The position numbers were made by a program, and so were the translations under genes. Below the pieces are notes generated by a model, which did not search any database, was not told the DNA's origin, and worked only from the letters and a program-made list of their open reading frames with translations. A DNA stretch of 64,000 bases from an uncultured Rothia sp. (GTDB lineage: Bacteria; Actinomycetota; Actinomycetes; Actinomycetales; Micrococcaceae): contig CAMIIO010000003.1 of assembly GCA_946221065.1 (NCBI GenBank), positions 62,001 through 126,000 on the forward strand. The letters run 5' to 3'. Below, piece by piece: positions 55,568 to 64,000 of this stretch. The number at the start of each line of letters is the position of its first letter. The first letter of the stretch is position 1.

Positions 55568-56007
55568 CATGTTTGATAACTTAGCGCACCGATACTCTTT
55601 ATAAAACCATTCTAAAGAACTCATCCCTAAGGATGATAGTGGCCTCGATGTGAATACATCGAGGCCATTGGTGTCAGCGAACGTTTTCCCTGCTATTGGC
55701 ACCACCCGTATTAGTAGCAAAACCGCAATTTTTGGCGTATTGGTGCGGAAATAGACTCGCCACGAAAGTATGAAAAATTTGTGACAACATTGTTGGGGGC
55801 AATCTTGAGAGCATATTTTTCCTAGTCACAACGGAAGAGTGAAGGGTATTTAACGGTTTTGGTTATACATATCGTCTACACACCCCTGTATTGTTGGTTA
55901 TGATTGTTCATTAATAGGTAGAATTTCTAGTGGCGGTAATGTTTTAGGGATGAGCCATTACCGGCCGGGGAGACCTGCAACAGCATTGATTTAGAGGTGA
56001 AAATTTA
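55568..56007. other. 440-bp gap before divIVA
   Basis: No gene is supported here. It contains a 12-bp hairpin TGGCCTCGATGT / ACATCGAGGCCA (55640-55651 and 55656-55667) that can terminate the sepF-yggT message. It also contains a possible divIVA promoter: TAGAAT at 55919-55924 with TTGGTT 19 bases before it. The rest is AT-rich and unremarkable, giving divIVA a leader of about 75 bases. Confidence 0.55.
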
Positions 56008-56601
56008 GTGGCCCTAACACCAGAAGAAGTCATTAACAAACGGTTCCAAGCAACCAAGTTCAAGGAAGGGTACAACCCTGAGGAAGTTGACGACTTCCTT
56101 GATGAGATCGTCATTGAGCTTCGTCGTCTAAACGCCGAGAACTCAAGCTTGAAGCGTCAGCTAGAAGACGCAGAATCTCGTTTGGAGAATGCAGAGTTCA
56201 CTGCTTCTGCAGCGGAGCCGGTTCAGCCAGTTGCTGCTCCCGTTGCCCAGCCTGCACCTGCGCAAGTTACCGATCCTAGTACGTCTAGCGCGGCGTCATT
56301 GTTGGCTATGGCTCAGAAGGTACACGATGATTATGTGCTTGAAGGTCAGCGTGAGAAGGATCGTTTGCTGAGCGAAGGTCGTGAGGAAGTTGCCTCATTG
56401 CTTTCCTCTGCTCAGGAGGAACGCGCTCGCGTTCTAGGAGATTTGGACGCAACGAAGTCTTCTCTCGAGTCCTCCGTCGCTCAGTTGCGCATGTTTGAAC
56501 AGCAGTACCGTTCAGGTCTGCGTTCGTTCATTACCGAACAGCTTGAAGATCTTAAGACTTCTCCTTCTGTAGAAGATCAGATTGCTCGCTCACACAGATA
56601 A
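56008..56601 (+). CDS. divIVA: DivIVA / Wag31 polar growth protein
   Basis: DivIVA assembles at curved membrane and directs polar wall growth and division placement. The 197-residue protein has the conserved N-terminal domain MALTPEEVINKRFQATKFKE with YNPEEVDDFLDEI, followed by coiled coil, a Pro/Ala/Val-rich linker (about residues 65-100) and a second long coiled coil. The GTG at 56008 has GAGGTG upstream. It lies in its own transcription unit, ended by a strong hairpin. Confidence 0.94.
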   Translation: MALTPEEVINKRFQATKFKEGYNPEEVDDFLDEIVIELRRLNAENSSLKRQLEDAESRLENAEFTASAAEPVQPVAAPVAQPAPAQVTDPSTSSAASLLAMAQKVHDDYVLEGQREKDRLLSEGREEVASLLSSAQEERARVLGDLDATKSSLESSVAQLRMFEQQYRSGLRSFITEQLEDLKTSPSVEDQIARSHR

Positions 56602-56639
56602 TTGTCTGTAGTCTGGCAAAAGCTAGACGTAGCGTTTTC

Positions 56640-56680
56640 AGCGGTGAACACCGATTTCGGTGTTCACCGCTTTTGTTTGT
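56640..56680 (+). terminator. Terminator after divIVA
   Basis: A 15-bp perfect stem AGCGGTGAACACCGA (56640-56654 with 56657-56671), two-base loop, is followed by TTTGTTTG. Confidence 0.9.
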
Positions 56681-56793
56681 TCGAGGAGTCTGTGGCGGAC
56701 TGTACTGCAACTAGCAATCAGTTTTTGGGTAGAGTTTAGGGTGCTAAACGTTCGTGTTGTGTGAGGCAACTTTATGGGTGGTGGAGGAGCATG

Positions 56794-57372
56794 ATGAGTT
56801 CTAATAATGGTTCTGTGATGCAGGAAGTAGAGCAAGCCCCGTGGCTTGGCTTACGGACGGTTAGTATGCTCACTAAGGTTCTACTGTTGGTGTGTGTTGC
56901 CGGCGGTGCGTTTGCCGTAGATCAATGGACTAAGCATCTAGTGGAATCGAAGATGATGCTGGGGGAGCAGATCACAGTGATTGATGGTGTGCTGCGCTGG
57001 TATTACATTCTCAACTCGGGTGCAGCTTTTTCGATGGGGTCGAATATGACCTGGGTTTTTACCATCATTATGTGCGTTGCTTCGGTAGTGACATTGTGGT
57101 GTATTTTTCGTGCCCGTGCCCAAGTATGGGTGCTGGCTCTGTGTCTCTTGTTGGGCGGGATTTTAGGTAATCTATACGATCGTCTGTTCCGTCCGCCCGG
57201 ATTTGGCATGGGTCATGTGGTGGATTTTATCTCTGTGGGGTCTTTTGCCATTTTTAATATCGCGGATTCGTGTATTTGCGTGGCGATGGCGCTGGTAGTT
57301 TTGTTGGTGTTTTTGGGAATCAGGCTAGATGGAACTCGTGAGGTTTCTAGTTCAAAGAAGAAGGAATCGTAG
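56794..57372 (+). CDS. lspA: Lipoprotein signal peptidase (signal peptidase II)
   Basis: LspA removes the signal peptide from prolipoproteins in the membrane. The 192-residue protein has four hydrophobic helices and the two catalytic aspartates in GNLYDRLF and FNIADS, with VVDFISVG between. Of the two adjacent ATGs, 56794 is chosen because GGAGGAG lies four bases upstream. The next gene starts two bases after its stop. Confidence 0.93.
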   Translation: MSSNNGSVMQEVEQAPWLGLRTVSMLTKVLLLVCVAGGAFAVDQWTKHLVESKMMLGEQITVIDGVLRWYYILNSGAAFSMGSNMTWVFTIIMCVASVVTLWCIFRARAQVWVLALCLLLGGILGNLYDRLFRPPGFGMGHVVDFISVGSFAIFNIADSCICVAMALVVLLVFLGIRLDGTREVSSSKKKES

Positions 57373-57374
57373 GT

Positions 57375-58325
57375 ATGAGCGATAGGATTCAACAAGTTTT
57401 TTCTGCGGAGCAGTATGAGGGGCTACGGCTGGACGCGGCGGTCGCCGAAGCCCTGGGAATAGCTCGCACTCTGGCAACATCGTGGATTAAGGACGGGTAC
57501 GTGAGCGTTACCAGTGCTGCCGGTCAGCCGGTCAAAGTCACTAAAAGTACCAAGCTAACTGCGCATGATTCGGTAAGTATTGATGCTCCTGTACCGCGTG
57601 ATATTACCGATGTGAAGCCGCAATTGGTCGATGGCTTTCGCGTGGTGTTTCAAGATGAGGATATCGTGGTAGTGGATAAACCGGCGGGAGTCGCTGCACA
57701 CCCATCGCAAGGCTGGCACGGCCCTACCGTAGTTGGTGCGCTATTGGGTGAGGGAATCAACGTCTCTACGTCCGGCGCCGCCGAACGCCAGGGCATTGTG
57801 CACCGGCTCGACGTCGGCACCTCGGGATTGATGGTGGTGGCAAAGAACGAGAACTCGTACTCGGTGCTAAAGCGGGCGTTCAAGGATCGTACGGTCACTA
57901 AGGTGTATCACACGCTCATTCAGGGCTTACCGGATCCGTTGCAGGGGACGATTGATGCCCCTATTGGCAGACATCCGGGGCATGAGTGGCGCTTTGTGGT
58001 AGTTGAGGACGGACGTAACGCGGTAACCCACTACGAGGTATTGGAGGCCTTTGGCCCAGCAACGCTGGTGGAGGTTCATTTGGAAACCGGGCGTACCCAT
58101 CAGATTCGTGTACATTTCTCGGCAATGAACCATCCGTGTGCTGGTGATTTGACGTACGGCGCGGACCCTCGGTTGAGTGCTAATCTTGGGCTGACAAGGC
58201 AGTGGCTTCACGCTCATCGACTGGGGTTTGAACACCCGACGTCTGGGCAGTATGTGGAGTTTGTGAGCGAGTATCCGCAAGATCTTGAGTTCGCGCTGGA
58301 GTCTTTGCGCGAGGGTAATTTGTAG
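57375..58325 (+). CDS. RluD-family pseudouridine synthase
   Basis: This enzyme isomerises uridines in ribosomal RNA. The 316-residue protein has an N-terminal S4 RNA-binding domain (about residues 15-75) and the RluA/RluD catalytic domain with Asp146 in VHRLDVGTSGLMVVAK and LETGRTHQIRVH. It follows lspA by two bases, the usual arrangement. The exact 23S target (RluD type) is inferred. Confidence 0.92.
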   Translation: MSDRIQQVFSAEQYEGLRLDAAVAEALGIARTLATSWIKDGYVSVTSAAGQPVKVTKSTKLTAHDSVSIDAPVPRDITDVKPQLVDGFRVVFQDEDIVVVDKPAGVAAHPSQGWHGPTVVGALLGEGINVSTSGAAERQGIVHRLDVGTSGLMVVAKNENSYSVLKRAFKDRTVTKVYHTLIQGLPDPLQGTIDAPIGRHPGHEWRFVVVEDGRNAVTHYEVLEAFGPATLVEVHLETGRTHQIRVHFSAMNHPCAGDLTYGADPRLSANLGLTRQWLHAHRLGFEHPTSGQYVEFVSEYPQDLEFALESLREGNL

Positions 58326-58393
58326 TAGGTCTGCTGACATTGGTGTTCCCTAGCGGGGGAGCTGTTCAGCGTTGAAGAAGAAGTGAGTGAATT

Positions 58394-61300
58394 TTGAGCG
58401 GTAAAGGATTTGCACACCTACACGTGCACACGGAATATTCAATGCTGGATGGCGCGGCACGTATTGGTGATCTGTTCACCCACGCCAAGGAGCTGGGGAT
58501 GGACTCGGTGGCTACTACCGACCACGGCTTTCTCTTTGGTGCCTTCGATTTTTGGAATAAGGCACGTCAAGCTGAGGTAAAGCCTATTATCGGCGTGGAG
58601 GCATACGTGACTCCCGGTACACACCGTTCGGATCGCACCCGTGTGCGCTGGGGCGAGGACGCCGGGCGCGATGACGTCTCTGGTGGTGGTGCGTACACCC
58701 ACATGACGCTGTGGGCAGAAACTACCCAGGGCATGCATAATCTGTTCCGGGCGTCGTCGTTAGCTTCCCTTGAAGGGCACTTTTACAAGCCACGTATGGA
58801 CCGTGAGCTACTGCAAACCTACGGTAAGGGCCTGATCGCAACTACCGGCTGCCCATCGGGCGAAGTGCAGACGCGCTTGCGCTTGGGGCAGTATCGGGAG
58901 GCGGTACAAGCCGCCTCAGATTTCCGCGATATTTTTGGGAAAGAAAACTACTACTGCGAGATCATGGATCACGGGCTTCAGATTGAGAAGAACGTGATGA
59001 CGGACTTGCACCGGTTGGCAAAGGAACTCAGCCTTCCACTGGTGGCCACGAATGACCTCCACTATACGCACGCTGAAGATGCTAAGGCTCACGCGGCACT
59101 TTTGTGCGTGCAATCCGGTTCAACGCTGCAGGATCCGAAACGCTTCAAATTTGATGCCGATGACTTTTATCTTAAGTCTCCAGAGGAGATGCGGCATCTG
59201 TTCCGCGATTATCCTGATGCCTGCGACAACACGCTGGAAATTGCCGAGCGGTGCAACGTTGAATTTGATTTGAGCGCCAACTACATGCCGAACTTCCCGA
59301 CGCCGGAGGGCGAGAACGAAGAGTCATGGTTTGTGAAGGAAGTAGAGCGCGGGCTGCACTATCGTTTTCCCGAAGGAATCCCTGATGCCGTGCGCAAACA
59401 GGCCGATTACGAGGTGGGGATTATTACCCAGATGGGTTTTCCCGGCTACTTCCTGGTGGTTGCCGACTTTATTAACTGGGCAAAAAATAACGGTATTCGA
59501 GTGGGCCCCGGCCGTGGCTCGGGCGCCGGTTCTATGGTGGCGTACGCCATGCGTATCACCGAGCTTAACCCACTAGAGCACGACCTCATCTTCGAGCGGT
59601 TCCTTAACCCCGACCGTGTCTCCATGCCTGACTTTGACGTGGACTTCGATGATCGCCGTCGTTCGGAAGTGATTCACTACGTCACCGAAAAATACGGTGA
59701 AGACAAAGTGGCAATGATCGTCACCTACGGCACGATTAAGGCAAAGCAGGCACTGAAAGACTCTTCTCGTGTACTCGGCTACCCCTTCTCTACCGGTGAG
59801 CGTCTTACTAAGGCTATGCCCGATGATGTGATGGGTAAGAATATCGCGCTGGCTAATGTGTATAACGAGGAAGATAAGCGTTATGCCGATGCTAAGGATT
59901 TGCGTGAGCTGATTGAGACGGACCCCGACTCTGCGAAGGTTTTTGAGACGGCAAAGGGCATTGAGGGTCTGAAACGTCAGTGGGGTGTTCATGCTGCCGG
60001 TGTGATTATGTCTAGCCACGATTTGTTGGATGTGATTCCGGTGATGCGCCGTGAGCAGGATGGTCAGGTAATTACACAGTTTGATTATCCAACCTGTGAG
60101 GGCTTGGGACTAATTAAGATGGACTTTTTGGGTCTGCGAAATCTGACGATTATTTCTGATGCGTTGGAAAATATTAAGCTGAACCGTGATTTTGAGTTGG
60201 ATTTGGAGACTCTTGCACTAGATGACGCGGAGTCGTACCGACTTTTGGCGCGCGGTGATACGTTGGGCGTTTTTCAGCTTGATGGTGGGCCGATGCGTTC
60301 GTTGTTGAAATTGATGCAGCCTGATCATTTCGAACATATTTCTGCGGTATTGGCATTGTATCGTCCGGGGCCGATGGGCGCTAATTCACATACAAATTAT
60401 GCGCTGCGTAAGAATGGCTTGCAGGAAGTGACTCCGATTCACCCTGAGTTGGAAGAGCCGCTAGCGGATATTTTGGACACCACCTATGGTCTGATCGTGT
60501 ATCAGGAGCAGGTGATGGCGATCGCGCAGAAAGTCGCAGGGTATTCACTGGGTGAAGCAGATATTTTGCGTCGTGCGATGGGTAAGAAGAAGAAGGCGGA
60601 GCTGGATAAGCAGTACGCTAACTTTCATCAGGGCATGATTGATCGTGGGTATTCTGAGGAGGCTGTAAAGGCCCTGTGGGATATTCTGCTTCCGTTTTCC
60701 GATTATGCGTTTAATAAGGCGCATACTGCGGCGTATGGTTTGGTGTCCTATTGGACGGCGTATTTGAAGGCGCATTTTCCGCAGGAGTATATGGCTGCGC
60801 TGTTGACGTCGGTGGGTGATGATAAGGATAAGTTGGCGCTGTATTTGAATGAGTGCCGACATATGAAGATTACGGTGTTGCCTCCGGATGTGAATGAGTC
60901 GGAGTTGAACTTCACGCCTGTGGGCGATGATATTCGTTTTGGTATGGGTGCTATTCGTAACGTAGGTGCGAATGTGGTCAATGCTATGGTTCAGGCTCGC
61001 GGTGAGCAGGGGAATTTTGAGTCTTTCCACGACTTTTTGAAGAAGGTTCCGGCGGTGGTGTGTAATAAGCGCACTATTGATTCGTTAGTGAAGGCTGGGG
61101 CTTTTGACTCGCTAGGTCATGTGCGTCGTGCATTGTCGATGATTCATGAGGAGGCTGTGGACGCTACGGTTTCGGTGAAGCGTCAGGAGGCCGCCGGGCA
61201 GTTTGATTTGTTTAGCGGTATGGGTGCTGAGGCGGATGATCCGTCGGCGGATTTGATGGTGGCTATCCCGGAGGTCCCTGAGTGGGAGAAGCGGGATAAG

Positions 61301-61933
61301 CTGAATTTTGAGCGTGAAATGTTGGGCTTGTACGTTTCGGATCATCCGCTGCGCGGTTTGGAAGATCAGCTGGATACTTTGTCTGATTCATCAATCCAGG
61401 GGTTGTTGTCTGAGGATTCGTTGAAGCCTGATGGTGCGGTGGTGACGGTGGCGGGAATGATTACCTCGGTCTCTCGTCGTATTGCGAAGAATTCGGGTAA
61501 TCCTTATGCGCGGGTGGAGCTGGAGGACCGGACGGGGTCGATTGAGGTAATGTTCTTTGGCCGGGCGTATGAGCCGATTGCCCCGGTGCTTGCGGAGGAC
61601 TTGATCTGCACGATTAAGGGACGTTTGCAGCGTCGTGATGATGGTTCGACGACGATTAGCGCGCAGGAGTTGAATCTTCCGGAAATTTCTGCGGATGGTT
61701 CGAGCGGTCCGGTGACGATTTCGATTCCGGAGTTTAAGGCGACGGAGGGGACGCTGGAGGAGCTGCGGTCAATTTTGCGTAATCATCGCGGTGAGTCTGA
61801 GGTGCGGATTGCGATGGCGACGCGTTCCAAGCGAATTTTAATGCGTCTGGGCCCGGATCTGCGGGTGGATCCACATCCGGCGTTGTTCGGCGATTTGAAG
61901 GTATTGCTGGGGCCGGCATGTTTGGACGTGTGA
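58394..61933 (+). CDS. dnaE: DNA polymerase III alpha subunit (DnaE1)
   Basis: This is the catalytic subunit of the replicative polymerase. The 1179-residue protein has the N-terminal PHP domain (HLHVHTEYSMLDGAARIGDL), the palm with the catalytic aspartates in PDFDVDFDDRRR (about residues 415-425), the fingers with QWGVHAAGVIM, and a C-terminal OB-fold (about residues 1010-1090). The TTG at 58394 is preferred because the family begins right there; a purine-rich stretch GTGAGTG is the only ribosome site. The next gene is hisD after a hairpin. Confidence 0.95.
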   Translation: MSGKGFAHLHVHTEYSMLDGAARIGDLFTHAKELGMDSVATTDHGFLFGAFDFWNKARQAEVKPIIGVEAYVTPGTHRSDRTRVRWGEDAGRDDVSGGGAYTHMTLWAETTQGMHNLFRASSLASLEGHFYKPRMDRELLQTYGKGLIATTGCPSGEVQTRLRLGQYREAVQAASDFRDIFGKENYYCEIMDHGLQIEKNVMTDLHRLAKELSLPLVATNDLHYTHAEDAKAHAALLCVQSGSTLQDPKRFKFDADDFYLKSPEEMRHLFRDYPDACDNTLEIAERCNVEFDLSANYMPNFPTPEGENEESWFVKEVERGLHYRFPEGIPDAVRKQADYEVGIITQMGFPGYFLVVADFINWAKNNGIRVGPGRGSGAGSMVAYAMRITELNPLEHDLIFERFLNPDRVSMPDFDVDFDDRRRSEVIHYVTEKYGEDKVAMIVTYGTIKAKQALKDSSRVLGYPFSTGERLTKAMPDDVMGKNIALANVYNEEDKRYADAKDLRELIETDPDSAKVFETAKGIEGLKRQWGVHAAGVIMSSHDLLDVIPVMRREQDGQVITQFDYPTCEGLGLIKMDFLGLRNLTIISDALENIKLNRDFELDLETLALDDAESYRLLARGDTLGVFQLDGGPMRSLLKLMQPDHFEHISAVLALYRPGPMGANSHTNYALRKNGLQEVTPIHPELEEPLADILDTTYGLIVYQEQVMAIAQKVAGYSLGEADILRRAMGKKKKAELDKQYANFHQGMIDRGYSEEAVKALWDILLPFSDYAFNKAHTAAYGLVSYWTAYLKAHFPQEYMAALLTSVGDDKDKLALYLNECRHMKITVLPPDVNESELNFTPVGDDIRFGMGAIRNVGANVVNAMVQARGEQGNFESFHDFLKKVPAVVCNKRTIDSLVKAGAFDSLGHVRRALSMIHEEAVDATVSVKRQEAAGQFDLFSGMGAEADDPSADLMVAIPEVPEWEKRDKLNFEREMLGLYVSDHPLRGLEDQLDTLSDSSIQGLLSEDSLKPDGAVVTVAGMITSVSRRIAKNSGNPYARVELEDRTGSIEVMFFGRAYEPIAPVLAEDLICTIKGRLQRRDDGSTTISAQELNLPEISADGSSGPVTISIPEFKATEGTLEELRSILRNHRGESEVRIAMATRSKRILMRLGPDLRVDPHPALFGDLKVLLGPACLDV

Positions 61934-61955
61934 TGTTGGGGTAGCAGGTAGATTT

Positions 61956-62003
61956 CTTGGATGGTGGGATATGTCGTCCCGCCATCTAAGAGAGCTATTT
62001 TTC
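61956..62003 (+). terminator. Hairpin after dnaE
   Basis: CTTGGATGGTGGGA pairs with TCCCGCCATCTAAG (61956-61969 and 61977-61990, two G-T pairs); a T-rich stretch follows within ten bases. Confidence 0.65.
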
Positions 62004-62033
62004 TTCCACCTGGTGGCAATTACACTGGAGAAC

Positions 62034-63434
62034 ATGAATACTTTTTCTGAGTCGAGTGTCCCTGTTCCTTCTTCTGCCGTTGTTGCACCGCGTCTGCGGG
62101 TGATTGACGTACGCGGTCGGCAGCTTTCTTCCCGTGAGTTGAAGAGTATTGTTCCGCGTCAGGGCAGTGAGTATGTGGGATCGGCTCAGCGGAGCGTTGA
62201 TGAGATTTTGGCGCGAGTAAAGTCTGAGGGAGCGCCGTATCTGCGTGAGCTATCCTTACGCTTTGACGGTGTGGGGCAGGACGCGCTACGGGTTCCAGCG
62301 GAGGCATTGGAACGTGCTACGGATTCGTTGGACGCTGAGGTTCGGCGGGGCTTAGAGATTGCGATTGAACGCACACGAGCATTTGCACAGGTGCAGCGTC
62401 CGGACGATGCCCGGATTGAGGTGGCTCCTGGGGCGGTGCTGGTGCACCGGTGGACGCCGGTGGCTCGGGCGGGTGTGTACGTGCCGGGCGGTCTTGCCGT
62501 GTACCCGTCGTCGGTGATTATGAATGTGGTGCCGGCTCAGGCTGCTGGCGTGGAGTCAATTGTGCTGTGTACTCCGCCGCAGAAGGAATTTGATGGTTTA
62601 CCACACCCAACCATTCTGGCAGCCGCTCATCTTCTGGGCGTAACGGAAGTGTGGGCTATCGGTGGTGCTCAGGCATTGGGTGCTATGGCATATGGCGTGC
62701 ACGATGACGTGGCTGATGCTACCGGGCAAACCCATGTGTTAGAGCCGGTAGATACTATTACCGGACCTGGCAATATTTTTGTGGCGATGGCTAAGCGGGC
62801 CCTACAAGGAGTTGTGGGAACCGATGGGGAAGCCGGCACTACCGAAATCTGTGTGCTTGCCGATGAGAGTGCTAATCCGGAATTCGTGGCAACCGATCTG
62901 ATTTCTCAGGCAGAACATGACCCGCACGCCGGTTCGGTGCTGGTTACCCACAGTCCCGACGTCGTCGAGCAGGTTCAAGCTGCGATTGCTCGCCGTGCGG
63001 TGGCTACAAAGCATGCCGAGCGAGTCAAGCAAGCTCTTGAAGGAGAGCAATCGGGTGTGGTTTTGACCGATAGCCTGGAGCAGTCTATTGCCGTTGCCGA
63101 TGCTTACGCCGCTGAGCACCTGGAAATCCACACCGAGAACGCCCGTGAGGTTGCCGCGCGCATCCGTAATGCCGGCGCAATTTTTATCGGCTCTTACTCG
63201 CCTGTACCACTGGGAGACTACGCCGCCGGATCCAATCACGTACTGCCTACCGGCGGATCGGCGTCCTTTGCTTCGGGTCTATGCACCACCTCTTTCATGA
63301 AGGCTGTACAGTTAATCGAGTACTCGGAGTCTGCCTTGGCAGAAATCGGTAAGAGTATTGTTGCCGTTGCCGAGAACGAAGATTTGCCCGCCCACGGTGA
63401 AGCCATCACCGCGCGAACCGAAAGTCACCGATAG
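62034..63434 (+). CDS. hisD: Histidinol dehydrogenase
   Basis: HisD makes histidine from histidinol in two NAD-dependent oxidations. The 466-residue protein has a short extension at the N-terminus, then WTPVARAGVYVPGGLAVYPSS, IGGAQALGAMAYG and TGPGN, and the zinc and catalytic region EHDPHAGSVLVT with AEHLEIHTENA. The ATG at 62034 has TGGAG just upstream; a longer frame from 61971 runs through the terminator and is rejected. No other his gene follows, since nrdR begins at the base after its stop; the rest of the his genes must be elsewhere. Confidence 0.95.
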   Translation: MNTFSESSVPVPSSAVVAPRLRVIDVRGRQLSSRELKSIVPRQGSEYVGSAQRSVDEILARVKSEGAPYLRELSLRFDGVGQDALRVPAEALERATDSLDAEVRRGLEIAIERTRAFAQVQRPDDARIEVAPGAVLVHRWTPVARAGVYVPGGLAVYPSSVIMNVVPAQAAGVESIVLCTPPQKEFDGLPHPTILAAAHLLGVTEVWAIGGAQALGAMAYGVHDDVADATGQTHVLEPVDTITGPGNIFVAMAKRALQGVVGTDGEAGTTEICVLADESANPEFVATDLISQAEHDPHAGSVLVTHSPDVVEQVQAAIARRAVATKHAERVKQALEGEQSGVVLTDSLEQSIAVADAYAAEHLEIHTENAREVAARIRNAGAIFIGSYSPVPLGDYAAGSNHVLPTGGSASFASGLCTTSFMKAVQLIEYSESALAEIGKSIVAVAENEDLPAHGEAITARTESHR

Positions 63435-63980
63435 ATGATTTGTCCTTATTGCCGCCACCCAGATTCCCGCGTTGTCGATTCCCGAACCACGGACGACGGC
63501 GCGGCTATCCGACGACGGCGGCAATGTACCGAGTGCGGCAAGCGGTTCTCTACGGTAGAGACAACCTCGGTTTCTGTGATTAAGCGGTCGGGGGTAACCG
63601 AGCCTTTCAACCGCCAAAAGATTATTACCGGTGTGCGCAAAGCCTGCCAGGGGCGTCCTGTCTCCCAGGATGATCTTGCAAAGCTTGCGCAGGAGGTGGA
63701 GGAGCGGATTCGTGCTCGCGGCCTGGCAGAGATCGATGCACACGAAGTGGGGCTAACCATCCTGGAACCGCTCTCTCAATTGGACGCGGTGGCGTATTTG
63801 CGTTTTGCCAGCGTATACCAGGCTTTTGAAGATCTTGAGGATTTTGAGCGGGCTATCGCTGATTTGCGAAAGAACCGTGTGCAAGCCCCTCAAACTGACG
63901 CTGAGGTCTCACCGGCGTTGCAGAACACTCAAAAATCTGAGACTGATTCTGATGGATCGGATCAGCCCACGCTACTCTAA
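63435..63980 (+). CDS. nrdR: Ribonucleotide reductase repressor NrdR
   Basis: NrdR represses ribonucleotide reductase genes depending on ATP/dATP. The 181-residue protein has the zinc ribbon Cys3, Cys6, Cys31 and Cys34 ([12 protein letters not shown] ... [10 protein letters not shown]) and the ATP-cone domain (about residues 47-137). An extra tail of about 30 polar, acidic residues follows. It begins immediately after the hisD stop, so both are in one unit. No nrd gene is in the window; the dnaE neighbourhood links it to DNA precursor supply. Confidence 0.95.
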   Translation: MICPYCRHPDSRVVDSRTTDDGAAIRRRRQCTECGKRFSTVETTSVSVIKRSGVTEPFNRQKIITGVRKACQGRPVSQDDLAKLAQEVEERIRARGLAEIDAHEVGLTILEPLSQLDAVAYLRFASVYQAFEDLEDFERAIADLRKNRVQAPQTDAEVSPALQNTQKSETDSDGSDQPTLL

Positions 63981-64000
63981 GATCGTTTAAAGTATAGAAA

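Noticed and set aside
58394..61933. Change of codon use within dnaE, with the 3' half richer in G and T at third positions
   Set aside because: The protein is continuous and conserved throughout; I could not quantify the change by eye and do not claim transfer.
61971..62033. Longer HisD start
   Set aside because: The added residues would be read through the dnaE terminator hairpin.
1..64000. CRISPR arrays, tRNA or rRNA genes, transposases, prophage
   Set aside because: I saw no spaced direct repeats of CRISPR type, no cloverleaf I could support, and no such coding sequence.

Overview
The window is a chromosomal segment of an actinobacterium with moderate GC. The best match in gene content and order is the Micrococcaceae, and Rothia is my guess at the genus. 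Three observations support this. The glycine-cleavage H / FHA / MerR / MerR neighbourhood and the class II DAHP synthase / PknL kinase / Rv2175c-type / polyprenyl synthase neighbourhood are actinobacterial. The division and cell-wall (dcw) cluster has sepF and divIVA but no ftsA. Mycothione reductase implies mycothiol, and MurE carries DDPH where DAP-adding enzymes carry DNPR, which suggests lysine peptidoglycan.

Layout. 1-1.9 kb: the 3' end of an FMN lactate dehydrogenase, translationally coupled to an MHS-family transporter. 2.0-8.3 kb (minus strand): an ABC-class ATPase, then the glycerol genes glpK, glpF and glpD. 8.4-12.9 kb: a LysR regulator divergent from putA. 13.1-15.8 kb: gcvH, a GarA/OdhI-like FHA protein, FtsR and a second MerR regulator. 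15.9-20.9 kb: a ParA-like ATPase with a large acidic insertion, divergent from pyruvate carboxylase. 21.0-22.6 kb: two unrecognised, probably paralogous membrane proteins, one of them frameshifted, bracketed by two long hairpins with the same outer arms. 22.8-28.2 kb: mycothione reductase, long-chain acyl-CoA ligase, an esterase and a PlsC-like acyltransferase. 28.4-33.2 kb: DAHP synthase, PknL-like kinase, Rv2175c-like DNA-binding protein and polyprenyl diphosphate synthase. 33.3-34.6 kb: dinB with a LexA-like palindrome upstream and an in-frame TGA at codon 34. 34.7-57.4 kb: DUF3040 protein and the dcw cluster, mraZ-rsmH-ftsL-ftsI-murE-murF-mraY-murD-ftsW-murG-murC-ftsQ-ftsZ, then pgeF, a YggS-type protein, sepF, yggT-type, divIVA and lspA. 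57.4-64 kb: an RluD-type pseudouridine synthase, dnaE, hisD and nrdR.

How the genes work together. GlpF, GlpK and GlpD take glycerol to dihydroxyacetone phosphate. Lactate dehydrogenase, PutA and pyruvate carboxylase feed central carbon, and the FHA protein is the type that regulates 2-oxoglutarate metabolism under Ser/Thr kinase control. MurE/F, MraY, MurD/G/C build lipid II, FtsW/FtsI polymerise it at the septum, and FtsZ, SepF, FtsQ, FtsL and DivIVA organise division and polar growth. FtsR is known in corynebacteria to activate ftsZ, and a nearly perfect 24-bp dyad lies just upstream of ftsZ here.

Most of the window is conserved housekeeping sequence. The parts most worth a second look are the hairpin-bracketed membrane-protein pair with its frameshift, the interrupted dinB, the acidic ParA-like ATPase, the structured region between putA and gcvH, and the dyads upstream of ftsZ, the second merR gene and glpF. 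I saw no tRNA, rRNA, CRISPR array, transposase or phage gene.
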